From Reticulitermes lucifugus (lineage: Eukaryota; Arthropoda; Insecta; Blattodea; Rhinotermitidae): 35,996 nucleotides of DNA. The notes under the pieces are model-generated. The model was not told the origin of the DNA. It saw only the letters and a program-made list of their open reading frames with translations, and ran no database searches. Positions 10,974 to 22,420 of the stretch are shown here, piece by piece; the stretch's first letter is position 1, and the number at the start of each line of letters is the position of its first letter. Made by a program: the position numbers and the translations under genes. The DNA lies in assembly GCA_026260175.1 (NCBI GenBank), contig JAKCWW010001027.1, positions 43,003-78,998 on the forward strand, in the 5' to 3' direction.

Positions 10974-11392
10974 AAATTTATATGTAAAACAAAATCTTAG
11001 CAGCGAGTGTTACAAATGTCGTATTTATTGCTTTACGTGTTTATTGACGCTCGCCGTTTCTGTGGCCAGTGGGAGAGTCGTTTTTACAAACTAAGTTGGT
11101 AAAACTTACTCACACTCAACCATAACACAAGAGCGACTAGCTTGACTTTCCACTCTGTCAGTAGAACATGAAATTGCCGAGAAACGTGATTTGAAACAGC
11201 TTGTTCATACGTTTACCAACTCGAAAGCACGACTTTTTTGAATAACTCATCAGCAGTCAGCATACGAATATATATTTATATATTATAATGTAAAAATAAT
11301 AATGATTGTATGCTTCTAAAAAAGTATCTAGTCTAACTACATGAAGTTATGGAGCCCAAGATGAAAATACAGCCTAAATATTAGTATAAATG

Positions 11393-11574
11393 TGAATACA
11401 ATGTTCTCGGGCTAGCAGCCGGGTCAGTTTGCTTAATGGTGAGTAAACCTACGTTTGGAGGACCATCTCTGTCCTCAGTTCCTTGTTGACGAGGATAGAG
11501 ATGGTCCTCCAAACGTAGGTTCACTGACCATTAAGCAACCTGACGCGTATGCTAGCCCGAGAACATTGAATTCA
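11393..11574. repeat. Long fold-back repeat
   Basis: Arms of about 85-90 bp (11393 to about 11479 and about 11489-11574) pair with few mismatches around a short centre. Near the centre the minus strand has CTGAGGA, and ccaaacgtagg occurs on both strands, which recalls the hammerhead family. The GAAAC box reads CAAAC and stem II is poor, so I do not call a ribozyme. Confidence 0.7.
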
Positions 11575-12380
11575 GTTTAGTCGCCGTGATAGCTTTAAAT
11601 TATATACTATAAATGTGTTTTTGGGAGTTACAGAAACGATAATAACGAAGTTCCTACATTATCTGAGCCATATGTGCGAGATTTTAGGTACGTTACAATG
11701 AAGTGTAGGAATTTGGGTGTCTGCTGAAGGTAGTATTTGATTCAAAGTGATAAAAGAGAAGAAACAAGAGAGTGGGGAAACTTGTTAACGCTGTGCTAAT
11801 ATAAATATAACTCTGTTAGAATTTTCATTGTAACCTGATTATTATACAACAGTGTGAGCTGTTTGAATAATTTGATAAAGGGGAGTCTGAGGATCTGATT
11901 GAAAGAAAATTAGTATTGACGTTGATGCTGTAAAATGTTTGTTAGTTTCCGCGAGGCAACTGACTGAATAATTACAGTTCTTACCAACAACTGAAGGGAA
12001 AAGTGATCTTCGCGGTTACAACTAATGGTTGAGCAACTTCTGAAAGTTCACGTTTGCTAAAAGAAACGGGCAGTGCCAGTTTATGAACAATGTACGGTGT
12101 GTGCCTGTGACGACTGGTGAAGTTAACTCGCGCCCGACTGTGCGGAACAGTTGTACAAGACTTCGTTCCGTTTGATGATGCTTTAATTCGAGGAAAACTG
12201 ACAGCACAGACAGTTCTGTCGCTACTTAGGCCGCACCCTTGTAATCGGCCGTTCGTGTTCGAACCCTGAACCTGTCGATTACGGGATGTAACTATTTATT
12301 TTCGGCTTACAAATTGGGGTTTGATGAGCACAACATCTGGCTTTAGAAATTAAGGGAGAGCGGCAAATTTGGGAAGGAAA

Positions 12381-12601
12381 GTGGCGACCACTAGATGATC
12401 TGTGGTGGCGACCACTAGATCTGTGGTGGCGACTACTAGATGATCTGTGGTGGCGACCACTAGATCTGTGGTGGCGACTACTATATGATCTGTGGTGGCG
12501 ACTACTAGATGATCTGTGGTGGCGACTACTAGATGATCTGTGGTGGCGATCACTAGATGATCTGTGGTGGCGACTATTAGATGATCTGTGGTGGCGACTA
12601 C
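12381..12601. repeat. Minisatellite, about 11 units of 21 bp (some 18 bp)
   Basis: The unit is gtggcgactactagatgatc plus one base. Shorter units lack 3 bp (agatct for agatgatct). All lengths are multiples of 3, so the minus strand stays open across the array (VATTDHLV repeats), but no start context, homology or codon signal supports a protein. Confidence 0.9.
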
Positions 12602-12609
12602 CGCTTCAA

Positions 12610-15140
12610 GGACGGTAGGGACATGTCGCGGTGTTTCTTTGTGAAATTCCGTGCTCGACAAGGGATTCGTTTATTGCGAGCTTGGGGTCTCCCAACTTAA
12701 AGTACAGCGTTCCAGCGAGCCGTTGTGTCTAGCCAATTAGGTTTAAACTTTTAAAAAGTTAAATTCGGCCTATTGGGGGACAGCATAATTCACGTTTTGG
12801 CCAATGAGAATATTTTAAAACTAGGAGGGAACATTTCTTTGGGGGAAACGGGGTGCAGACAGTCGACGCGAGCTCGAAAGCGGGGACTTCTTTTGGTACG
12901 TCGGAGGCATATAGACACGTTACTTGATAGCTCTATAAACTTTCGGAATCTCGCGATAAAATTTGTAACCCTAAATTGATATATTTTTGCACAAAGAGTA
13001 TTGCAAGTCTTTATGTAAATTTCATTGGTGCAATGGAATACTGTGAAATTCAATTTCAATAGAATTGTTATGTGTCAACTTAAGACTTAAGTGACATCCC
13101 TACGATACTGATGTGATCGTGTTCAATTGCCGTGCTAAATCACAAATTAATAGCAAAGCCATTAACTAGCAATAAACCTTTATGAACTGTCATCACGTGA
13201 ATAATTGGGCGAACTGGTGAAGTGTGCTCTGGCGATGGGTTACCTCCCCGAAATATTCCTATTGATGATAAGATTTTATCTCCCCGACCCTGAGCTAGCC
13301 CACGCTACCGAACTGAATGGTAACACCCTTAAGAAAACGCGAAATGGAATGTAAACTTTTATAGCAATAAGGCACTTCATTTCTGTCAGTTTTAAACAGC
13401 TGTATTTTGCCTTTGTGTACTTTCTGTGTTTGTTCAGTCTCATTACAAATATCAGGTGTATCGTGTAATTTAACATCTGTTCTGGAAACATGGCTTCTTC
13501 TTGTTAAAGCTTACTTAAGAAAATTATAATCCAGTTCTTTTCGTAAACGTGAGTTATGTAAATGAGTTTAATGATGAGTTTGAAGTTGACTGTGCAGCAT
13601 CGTTCAACCGAACCTGTTGACTCATTGTCAGTCTCGTGCATTTCTCTTGTGCTTTGGATATAATCAGGTACCAGTCTAGGCTAGAGCACCGTATATCCAT
13701 CAGCACTAATGTGTTTCGTGATTTTTCACTATTCCGGACTGGCAGTTCCCAAGACTTGAGTTAAACAACAATAAAAGACAATGACCAGGAAGAACGCGGA
13801 GTGACGTAAGGCCCAGAAGAGCGCTCTAATGTTACCGCTTGCCACGGTTTGCTGATGCGATTGCCACGTTTTCCAGAATTCATTATCGGAACTTGACTAG
13901 AAAATCTCTCAAACTTTAACGCCAAATTAACATTTCATCTACTTTCCTAAACCCCCCACCCCCCTCACTAACACACTTGTCAGATTTTATCGGTGTTATG
14001 CTCTTAAAACCTTTGAACAGGTCATCATAACACTTAACATGTATGTTGTGTTACTAACATCAGCGTAACTCGGCTAATAATAATGGGGGGGAGGGGGGCA
14101 AAATCGACCATGGGTATTAGGAACTTTAATTTGCGAAGGAGTCAAGTTTGAAAAACTGGGAAGATTGGTATGAACCAGTCCTTAATATACATACTCGTAC
14201 ACCTCTTTCCCGCTATCTCATCCCAATATTTTTATTTGCCCCTGTTCAAATCAGTAGCCCAAAAAAGTATTTTAAGGTAGAAAAATACGGGGGGGGCATT
14301 TGCGTCCCCTTGCCCTCCCCCCCTCCCAAGTTTCGCGTATGGCTACTAAGCCACATCGCCTTTACTTCTGTACAGACATAACATAACATAACATTATGCC
14401 TGACATACGCCGTATGTGGCTGTTGAATAACAAGACTATTATCAAAAACATACTTTGTTAATTAAATTATTGTATCTACATGTAAATTAGAAATAAGTCT
14501 GAATGGAACACCGTGTGACATGTTGCCCACTTCATACTAATTTCAGTTAGAAGCTACAAACCGCCTCGAAGTGCCCCTGAATTCGTTTTATGGGAGTGCT
14601 TTAAGTAGCTCTGTCTTTTCTTCATAAGCCTCGCACAACAAATTGAAAGTTTCGGTGACAGGTATTTCGGTATGAACCAACAAATTCCATGTTACAGTCC
14701 CCGAAGGTTTAATCCTCGGCCAAACTTTCTACAGTGGACCTGCCGTCTGTTAAGTCCAGTACATATTGCAACATTTTTTACTTTAGATCGAACCATTTTA
14801 GTAGTATCGTCCTTTCTACGTATGGGTCTCTAAGGTACAAGTATTTTTGTGGAATTTTGATTTTAAATAACTTGAAATCATGTCCCTTTTTAGAGAAAGG
14901 AACCAACGTCCTTACATATAGAAACGAATGTGTGTGTGTGTGTTATCTTTAGTTTTAGTAAAGGACAGAAAATGAAGAGATAACCGCTTCGAAGTGATGT
15001 GATGAAAAACCACCTCAGGAATGAAAGTTAAACACTGATAACTGGAAATAAGATAAGTTTTGGCTTACAGTATACGCCTACTGGTGCTGAAACACGCCGC
15101 TCATTAAACAGTGTTTCGTACATATAAAAAAGGCAAGACT
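12610..15140. other. No gene; short G/C-run tracts
   Basis: Only chance frames. C- or G-runs occur at about 13951-13970, 14082-14098 and 14288-14330, and an acataacata run near 14375-14395. Confidence 0.5.
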
Positions 15141-15142
15141 AT

Positions 15143-15407
15143 CCCATTACAGGCTTGGACAGGCCCTTAGGGCTCCAGGAGGTTGAGGCTCCCAGAATTT
15201 CAAGACGATCGGCACATGAATGTGGTAAGGTTGTCAGCCCTACGCACCAGCCGATTTTACCCCCTAGGAGATATCCTTGGTACTCATTTCTGTTAGAGGC
15301 TGGTTCGACCTTAGGGCCATAGTGCGGCCGAAAGTATAAATCAATGAAAAATCCCAGTGACCCCATCGGGAATCGAACCCGCGACCTTCCGGCTTGTAGC
15401 GCAGGTT
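15143..15407 (-). mobile_element. tRNA-derived SINE, family S6 (inverse orientation)
   Basis: On the minus strand, box B gcgggttcgattcccg (about 15368-15383) follows a ctacaagccggaaggtc head. The body includes ccgcactatggccctaagg and gggctgacaaccttacc. Single copy in this window. Confidence 0.65.
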
Positions 15408-16003
15408 TCGTACATATAGGCCTACATAAATTCCATTCTGTCGACCAGCCTTTATTGAACCATTCAGAGTTTCAGTTTGTGATGTAATACGACAATGAAC
15501 TCAATATCTTCTCTTTAAACCGTAACTTTTGTTTCCACTGTATGCAAGTTGTGAGCAGTACCTTTGTATAGTTTGTTATTAGACCTGTCTATACGACTGA
15601 TAGACTACGACGCCACCTGCCTTTTATTCTTGTGCGCCACTCGAAATGAGCGTTGTAATTCAGTTTGCTAAAATCTTGTTCCTTTTGTGGGATAAGACAT
15701 TTTCAGTTTCGAATAGAATTATTGTCTAGAAGCTGTCACGGGAGGCTGGAGGTACAGCCAAGTACAATGTTTTGCTTGGAAATGATATTGCAGTCAGTAA
15801 AACACTTCATTACGGAACTCTGCTAAAACAGTCATGCCGCTGTATGGATCAGCATACCTCTGAAGGGTAACATTCAGTAAGGTGAAATTCTGGAAACACA
15901 AACACGGAATCGAAATCGAAATCGCCACTTCCTCGACTTGGTATTTTTCAGGAGATATGGTTTTGAAAATATCAGGAAAACTCGTAACATAAGTTAATAA
16001 ATG

Positions 16004-16155
16004 TATAACCAACTGATACACAATTGAACCACTTTTATTGTAGCGTCTATATTATTATACGCCCCAATATATATTTATAATATAATAATAATATAATAAT
16101 ATAATAATATAGACGCTACAATAAAAGTGGTTCAATTGTGTATCAGTTGGTTATA
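16004..16155. repeat. Perfect 56-bp inverted repeat with AT-rich 40-bp spacer (snap-back)
   Basis: 16004-16059 and 16100-16155 are exact inverse complements, and the spacer is mostly AAT/TAT repeats. Weaker pairing continues outward. It is either a young fold-back element or a local inverted duplication by template switching. Confidence 0.8.
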
Positions 16156-16475
16156 AATTTATTAATTCATAAAGATGCACGGTGATACTAATATGAAACT
16201 CGTAACTTAAGATTTAATAAATTTTGTGTAGAGTAGGTCAGTTTATCTTCCAATGCAAGAAACATTAACATGGAATTTATTTTGTACCAAGAATTTTGTA
16301 GTTCCTGTTGCATTTTGGAATTCCAATTTCAGCACCTATATTTTGCGGCGCGACCTAGGGGAATGAGACTGTCTTACTGCCACTGACTGGATGTGTAGTG
16401 CATACCACTGATCTGTACTTCGGGGTATGTATGTGTGTGCAGTTAAACCCGAATGGGACAGTAATTCCAGACATA

Positions 16476-16664
16476 TACAGTCGAACTCGGTTATAACGAC
16501 ATCGGTTTTTGCGACACTTCATCTATAACGTCTGATATTGCGTGGTACCAATTAATTTTTCCCTGTTAACCACATCATTATACTCCTCGGTTATAACAAC
16601 ACTCGTTTATAACGACACAAAATATTCAGTCCCTTTTATGACGTTATAACCGAGTTCGACTGTA
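16476..16664. mobile_element. MITE with 21-bp perfect TIRs and TA target duplication (pogo/Tigger-like ends)
   Basis: A 185-bp element (16478-16662) starts CAGTCGAACTCGG and ends with the exact inverse complement over 21 bp. It is flanked by TA on both sides. The CAGTCGAA-type ends and TA duplication fit Tc1/mariner superfamily elements of the pogo/Tigger group. Internal copies of the ggttataacgac motif (about 16589-16617) echo the TIR. It has no coding capacity. Confidence 0.75.
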
Positions 16665-17519
16665 TTTTAGTTTTGAAACGCCAGTTTCCGGATCGGCAAA
16701 GCTGTAATAGCATTTTAAATTAAATTTACCGTTCTCTATGTTTTCATAATGTTATACACTATAACGCAGCTCCAATTGAATGCGTGTTGATCACAAAACG
16801 CCCACGTGAATCCAATTAAACATGAGTTAAATAATTGGAAATTAATATTTATAGGCGAAATGAAATTACTTTTCAGAATATAATATATTCGAGGACGAGC
16901 AGAGTTCGGACTATCGATTTGTTTGAATATCTGGTAGACAGTGACGTTTGATAATACGTAAATAATAGTACCGACTATCATGACAGATTTTATGTAACTT
17001 TCTTCAGACCTCCTAAGCAGAGTGCTAATATATAACTTTAAAGTAGACACGGCTGCTTCTGTCCACGCCCTGAATACAGCATTCATTCTCATTTTGTCCT
17101 TTGATGCTATGTAGTCGACATCGCAAAGCAGTGATATACAACTCGCGGCCCGCCGAAGTTATATCTGCGGTCCGAAAGAGTTTTCGAACACATTTAACCC
17201 ATGCTTGCCTATCATAGACAAGGATAACGTTTTCAGTGATCTGGTGAATTTCGCACGCATAGTTGAATTTGGTACAGAGTATTTGAGTTGCAAAGAGATT
17301 CACGCATATTGCATGGGAAGACATCGCATGTTGGGAACTTTACAGTGAGAGGAGTGAGAACATGATAGGCTCCACTATCCTCCTAGCTGTTTCAGTTCTA
17401 AGTACGTTCTAATACTAATTAGTGTAAGCATATTTCGGTCATAATTTTACGGCATGCAATTCCATGTATTTCTCAACAAATATCAGTGACAAAGAAACAG
17501 AGTAAGTCCATTCTTGAAA

Positions 17520-17620
17520 ATAATACGGAAGAGGGCTGGACCTTTTGGAGGAGAAAAAAATCTGTTACCCCTGCCGGGAATCGAACCCTGGATCGTCCAG
17601 CCCGGAAACGTATAGGAGGA
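17520..17620 (-). mobile_element. SINE S2 fragment (inverse orientation)
   Basis: The sequence is short: a minus-strand box B (gggttcgattcccgg at about 17576-17590) with the adjoining aaaaggtccagccct body start. The remainder of the body is missing. Confidence 0.55.
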
Positions 17621-17989
17621 AAAGGGCGAAGTCAATTTTTTTCGTTATTAATTTGCGAGAATATAATTACGTCAAAAGAAAGTACATTAAGTCCTAAAGA
17701 TTAAATTATAATCAACTGCGATATTAGTGTTTACTAATAATTAATTGATAGTAATTTTAGTCTTTTAATCGGCAAGTAAGAAATAAAATTGCCCTGAAAA
17801 AAATAAGACTCTTACTGTTAAACATTCTTTTGCTGGCCGCGCAGGGTTTGGAGATATTCAAACGTCTTGTGAAATAAAAAATTGCTCTACAACGGTATAG
17901 ATTGTTCAACTACAGAAGACTCGGGGAGTGGCTGTTAAGAAAAGAGGACACTGGGCAGAATAATAGAGTTGCCGTGTCCAATGCTCAGT

Positions 17990-18091
17990 GATGTTGCTCG
18001 GTATCAGTGGGTCCTTTGTTACCTACATTTCGGGCCGACACGCTTTCCTGAAACGTCGGTAACAAACTACCCAGTGATGCCGCGGAACATC
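17990..18091. repeat. Fold-back element related to 1324-1522, ribozyme core deleted
   Basis: Arms 17990-18034 and 18047-18091 form an imperfect 45-bp inverted repeat. The right arm begins cctgaaacgtcggtaac, which is what remains if CTGA...GAAACGTCGG loses everything between CTGA and AACGTC, the ribozyme's stem II. The downstream tail matches that of the element at 1324-1522. Confidence 0.5.
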
Positions 18092-18251
18092 CGAGAAGAC
18101 CGAAAACCTCAACTACTTGGCAGCGACCTCAGCTACATGGCAGCGAGAGCTTAAAATCTCGCGTAGTACACTTCTGAACTTATCTGATACCAATTCCCAC
18201 GAGGTACGTCATAACCAGAAGTACGCCTGTAATGATATTTCTGTCTGTAAC

Positions 18252-18833
18252 CTGGTATTAATTTTTATATTAGTCTCACCGTGCATTTTTACGATTCAAT
18301 GTTTAAAAAACCAACAGATGCACTTCACTTTCACTTTAACATGTATTAATTAACCCCTACATATGTTTCGGTTTTACGCAAAACCATCCTCAGGGGGTTC
18401 AAAACTACGTTATATCACATCCAATGTTAATACTGGTTTAAATACTGTGCAATGTCTTGCTTGTTATTTACAATCACTATAAAACCAGAGTTTAAAACAT
18501 ACAAAATATTGTATAAAATCCTTAAAATTCGTCGAATTTTGTGTCGAAATAATAAAATGCGGCAGCCTCTATACACAGCGCAGCACGAAACAAACACAAC
18601 AGAACACTGCAGGACATATTTACTAAATGCCCACCTCAGTATACAAAACCAAGAACCAAAACAACCAGAGGTGTGGGGTGACACATTGATCCAGGCTGCC
18701 GCATTTTATTATTTCGACACAAAATTCGACGAATTTTAAGGATAACCGAAACATATGTAGGGGTTAATTAATACATGTTACAGTGAAAGTGAAGTGCATT
18801 GTTGGTTTTTTAAACATTGACTGGTATTAATTT
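18252..18833 (-). mobile_element. Fold-back retroposed element with hammerhead-like ribozyme, 13-bp TSDs
   Basis: Perfect 13-bp direct repeats (ctggtattaattt, 18252-18264 and 18821-18833) bound a 556-bp element. It is built of inverted arms: 18297 to about 18380 pairs with about 18745-18819, and 18521-18568 is a perfect 48-bp inverted match to 18693-18740. The left arm carries an intact hammerhead-like motif read on the minus strand (18358-18393). The right arm keeps only the GAAAC/stem III half because the sequence between the two arm segments is missing there. It contains no protein similar to known transposases or RTs. It shares its left leader (accgtgcattttt) and layout with the element at 22675-23231. 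Confidence 0.7.
18358..18393 (-). ncRNA. Hammerhead-like ribozyme motif (intact core)
   Basis: The minus strand reads CTGAGGA, one T, stem II GGTTTT/AAAACC, GAAAC, then ATATGTA. The last A of GAAA through the U of GUA forms a palindromic stem III (ACATATGT), and predicted cleavage follows GUA at the low-coordinate end. Flanking AACCCC (5' side) pairs with GGGGTT (3' side) as a 6-bp stem I. One extra nucleotide sits between the CUGANGA box and stem II, as in all copies here. Activity is inferred, not shown. Confidence 0.6.
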
Positions 18834-19284
18834 GGTTTATCTGAGGGTGTTGTGTATCATATCTGTGGGCACTGTAACGGCTCGACCATAATGCTTATCA
18901 AATGCATTTTTCTCCTTAAAGATATAGCAGGAAGTGTTGAACAGCGTCTTGCGTTATCATTGTCTCGTGACGTAAGTCCTAACAGATGATAAATGGACAC
19001 AGGATTGACATATCTGTCTGAACACGTTGTATTGAGGTAACTTAAAAATACTAGCGTGTTCAATGATGAAGAAATTGTGAACATGGCAGCACGTTGTGAC
19101 ACGAGAAGGGAGAGATTATGCGTTGGTTTTGGAACAAGCAAAATAAATAGGCCATGCTACATATTAACTGTCATGCCATTGCTTTAAAGTGAATACAGTG
19201 ATAGGTCTACATCTGTCGATTCTACTTTTATCGTATGCGTGAGTGCGTGTGTATGCGGGGATTTTGTGGGGTCAAGTATGTATG

Positions 19285-19426
19285 CATATAGGCAGGGCTG
19301 GCTTAACCCACTAGGCGAACTAGGCGGTGGGCCAGGGCGGCAAAATTTCGGGGGTGGGTGGGAGTAAGGAAGCAGGGATAAAATACAATCTTCAAAAACT
19401 CGATGAGATGAGGTTGATCTGGTTAG
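19285..19426. repeat. Repeat-like GC-rich segment ending at an assembly gap
   Basis: Starts cagggctggcttaacccact and contains ggcgaactaggcggtgggcc, a pattern typical of dispersed repeats. It stops at the N run, so its length is unknown. Confidence 0.35.
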
Positions 19427-19436
19427 NNNNNNNNNN
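19427..19436. other. Assembly gap (10 N)
   Basis: Ten undetermined bases. A run of exactly ten usually marks a scaffold join of unknown true size. Confidence 0.99.
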
Positions 19437-19718
19437 GGCGGTGGCGGTGGCGAGGCTGAGTTCCGCCGAAGACTGTGAGCCTGTCTTGCATGTACCGATG
19501 TCAGATATAACTGTTTATTTGAGATTATTGTCTGCCAAATTGACAACTCACCTTTCATGTCCGCCAGGGTATATACAGTAAATAAACATGAAGGAAAGAG
19601 ACCGCTTGAGATACGTAGGCGTAGATGGGTGGATACTATTAAACTGGATCTTAATTAAATAGAATGTGGAGATGTGGGGTTGAGATTTTGAAGTTCTTTC
19701 GGCGGTGTGGCTGAAGAT

Positions 19719-19905
19719 TTCAAGGTTTTGGGGATGTCACGCTATGCCGTTGGGCAAATAGTTCCCGACGTTTCGGAGGATCGTAGCACCTTCATCTTTA
19801 GGGTCAAGCAGCCCAGGACCCCCAAATATGAAGACAGTGTGGCTTTTTGGAGTGTTTCAAACTATTTACCCAACGACACAGCGTAACATTCCTGAAGACT
19901 TGAAT
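19719..19905 (-). repeat. Fold-back with decayed hammerhead-like motif
   Basis: Inverted arms of about 45 bp (19719-19763 and 19861-19905) flank a minus-strand motif at 19767-19801: CTAAAGA (core G to A), T, imperfect stem II GAAGG/CCTCC, GAAAC, GTC. About 58 nt separate the motif from the right arm. The core change should abolish cleavage. Confidence 0.45.
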
Positions 19906-19910
19906 ACTTA

Positions 19911-20436
19911 TAGTCACCTGGCTCTGGGTAATGTTTGCTCGTGGACTGTTGTGAATGCGGTAATGAACAGTCAATTTCAATAAAAAACGGGGAATTTTTT
20001 GACCAACTTTCAACTGTTACATTCTGAAGATGGACTCTGTTTCATAGAGTTGCCTACTTAGCGTGTATGACCATCTTCGGCTGTCACTGGGTACTACCTC
20101 TTCGATTGAAAGATGTAACGAATCGTATGATTTGTTCTCGAAATCATAATCGTCACGTAGAAAATTATGCGAAAATCGTAATATGCTATGTGGGATGTTC
20201 AGTTAATATCGTCCTAGAACTTTGCACACACAGACTTATTGCTTCGACATTCATATACAAAACAAATGGGAGTAATGGACAAAGTGTATGTTTAACTTTA
20301 ATCTACAATACACCAGCATGGCACACATCACTTCGGACGCCATGGTGGTGCACTGCAGAATTACAGTTGCACAGTGACCGGTTTCTAAAATTAATAATTT
20401 CAGAGTGTCTGTTTCTCCACGTAATTGCCAGACCAA
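19911..20436. other. No recognised feature apart from a 157-codon chance-like frame
   Basis: The + frame at 20067-20540 runs into the repeat at 20437, has no domain I recognise, and lacks protein-like composition. Confidence 0.4.
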
Positions 20437-20829
20437 TTAAGACGTTTGTCCCAGCAATACATCGCTGTTCTGTCTTACGGAGGGGAAATAAGGTCTCAGT
20501 GTCGACACCTACCAGTGCATCTTGGCTGCCATGTCTTTAACATGTCAGAAGCCTTTTCCTTTGAAGTGTTTCTCCGATGATCCAGAGAGATGGACATCGT
20601 TAGGCGCAAGGCTGAATGGTGGAGGGTCAAGAAATTTCCAGCATTCGTCACTGACAGTTGGGCGTCCTGTTCCTTCACTCGTCGACCGCGGAACAGCAGC
20701 GAATCTACAGAAGAGCGAATCCTTACCGCTAGCCTGCACAACTCTACAGCATCGGAAGGAAGCAAGAACTTTGGTCTCTACTCCGCTGGAATCGAAGATT
20801 TTGTGCAAAGCCGGGACAAAGGCCTTAGT
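20437..20829. repeat. Possible MITE with imperfect 18-bp terminal inverted repeats
   Basis: The left end taagacgtttgtcccagc and the inverse of the right end, taaggcctttgtcccggc, agree at 15 or 16 of 18 positions. The interior has overlapping open frames but no recognised protein. No clear target duplication was found. Confidence 0.35.
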
Positions 20830-20959
20830 TGCTGTGGCAGTTGGGTGGAGCAAAAGAGGATTTGTTCGATATTCTTCGTATTGTTGGGCATCTGTGTTAA
20901 AGTAATGAATGAGTGAAATACACCGATATTCATCACCCATCGAGCACCCCTCGCATAAA

Positions 20960-21185
20960 ATACTAAGTAATAATTTTTATTGCCGGTGGCAGCCTAGCTG
21001 CTGATTTGGGCCACCCATTCGGGACAGATTTGGAGCCAGGTGCCGGGCAAAGAGAGATACCCTGGCGCTCCACTTTGGGAGTTTGTCGTGGGGCTTACAT
21101 CGCCTCGTAAAAACTAAACTCTCTCGCAACCCCGACAGTGGGGAAGCCATAGTCTGAAAACGGGCCAAAGCGCCATAAAAGAAGA
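20960..21185. repeat. Unclassified GC-rich repeat
   Basis: The segment from ttattgccggtggcagccta to gccataaaagaag is richer in G, C and CpG than its surroundings and begins beside an ataataa run that could be a 3' tail of a minus-strand insertion. Its share of ccggtggcag with the nested insert at 3531-3624 is suggestive only. Confidence 0.35.
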
Positions 21186-21463
21186 CGAAGAATATGTTTT
21201 ATGTTTTCTGTTGAATTGATTACTTGCTTTAGTTGAAAAATTATTTGCGTAATGAACGGTGGCCGGCACAGGTTTCGTTACGTTTGATCAGAAGTTTTGT
21301 ACAGCGTTGTTGTAGAGGGAGGTCATGTAACGGATGTAAAGTAACTGTGCACTTTGAGGCACGTCTGTGGTACCTTCCCTTCTGCACATTCTGATGTGTC
21401 ATTCTTCGGAGATACAACGATGCCAGATGTAGAGACTGACATTGATGCTGCAGGCGATTATCT

Positions 21464-21705
21464 CCGGCAATGACGTAGCTAGATTTTTTGGCGCCCGGGG
21501 CGAATAATCACAATGGCCGCCCATAACGGGACTTACGAACTTTACAAATGCACAATTATCGAATTTCCTTTTATTTGGCTCAATAATTTAAAATTTATTG
21601 AAGGCAGAAAATATTTTTATTTAATATATTTGTTTTGCCGTCAATTTTGCCACCCGAAGCGGCCGCAGCTATGAACCCCCACCTAGCTACGCCCCTGATC
21701 TCCAG
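21464..21705. repeat. Dispersed repeat with inverted ends (gacgtagctag ... ctagctacgcc)
   Basis: The left end reads gacgtagctagattttttgg and the right end ccacctagctacgcccctg, so the ends are partly inverse complements. The interior has two GC-rich patches around an AT-rich centre. No ORF. Confidence 0.45.
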
Positions 21706-21924
21706 AACACCTCAGAACTTCACCTAACCAGCATAATAGACCATGTTATTGACTAAGTATTAACCCTTTCAACAAGAGGAAAACAATGGAAAAGTAATTT
21801 TCTGACCAGTGCTTCCTGATATGCGTAGAATATTGCTTTGTTGGAAGGTTCCTAGTCTTCGCCCGCTTGTCCTTCTGATAAGATTATTATTAAGATAAAG
21901 ATGAGTATGGTACATTGGTGCAAT

Positions 21925-22072
21925 GATACTCACAGGAGAAAACCATAGTACCCGGAAAGAAACCTGTCCCACTGCCACTTCGTCCATGATGAAACTCAGA
22001 GGGACTGGCCGAGGATGGAGGGTGGGTCTCCACTTTGAGAGGCAGGCGACTAACCATCTGAGAAATGGCAGG
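21925..22072 (-). mobile_element. tRNA-derived SINE, family S3 (inverse orientation)
   Basis: The minus strand reads ctgccatttctcagatggtt head, cctgcctctcaaagtgg, then gaagtggcagtgggacagg and the ttctttccgggtac body. Confidence 0.6.
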
Positions 22073-22420
22073 CTAAAGAAGAAAAATTAACCTGAATTAT
22101 ATTTGAAGATTCAGTTCGTATCACACAGTAATCATATTGCATCTTGATCATAAAAATCGGTCAGTTAATGTGATGTGGAGGGAAGTAATCACTGCATGTT
22201 CTCAGATCCATAGAAATCACACTGTGCAGAGTTTAGAATCTTTTAATGTTAGACCTGTTGGTACGTAAAGTAACCACTGGTTAACGAAGGATTCATGCTC
22301 CAAGTAGGTGTACTGTGATTATATACCTAATGGAGTAAACCATCTAGTGCAAGGTCTTCTAAAGTTTCATTAATATTAACAGCTATGTTTTGCCTATACA
22401 TATTCGATCGGAGGTTAATG

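Noticed and set aside
11400..11574. Active hammerhead ribozyme in the 11.4-kb fold-back
   Set aside because: The second box reads CAAAC, not GAAAC, and stem II does not pair well. Kept as a fold-back only.
12226..12290. tRNA-like box B (gttcgaaccctg) as another SINE
   Set aside because: Only one short motif matches. No box A, body or tail could be aligned to the other families.
12350..12661. 103-codon minus-strand frame of VATTDHLV repeats
   Set aside because: This is a by-product of a minisatellite with unit lengths divisible by 3. Reported as a repeat only.
20067..20540. 157-codon + strand open frame
   Set aside because: It ends inside a repeat-like segment, has no known motif, and its Cys/Thr/His-rich composition looks like translated non-coding DNA.
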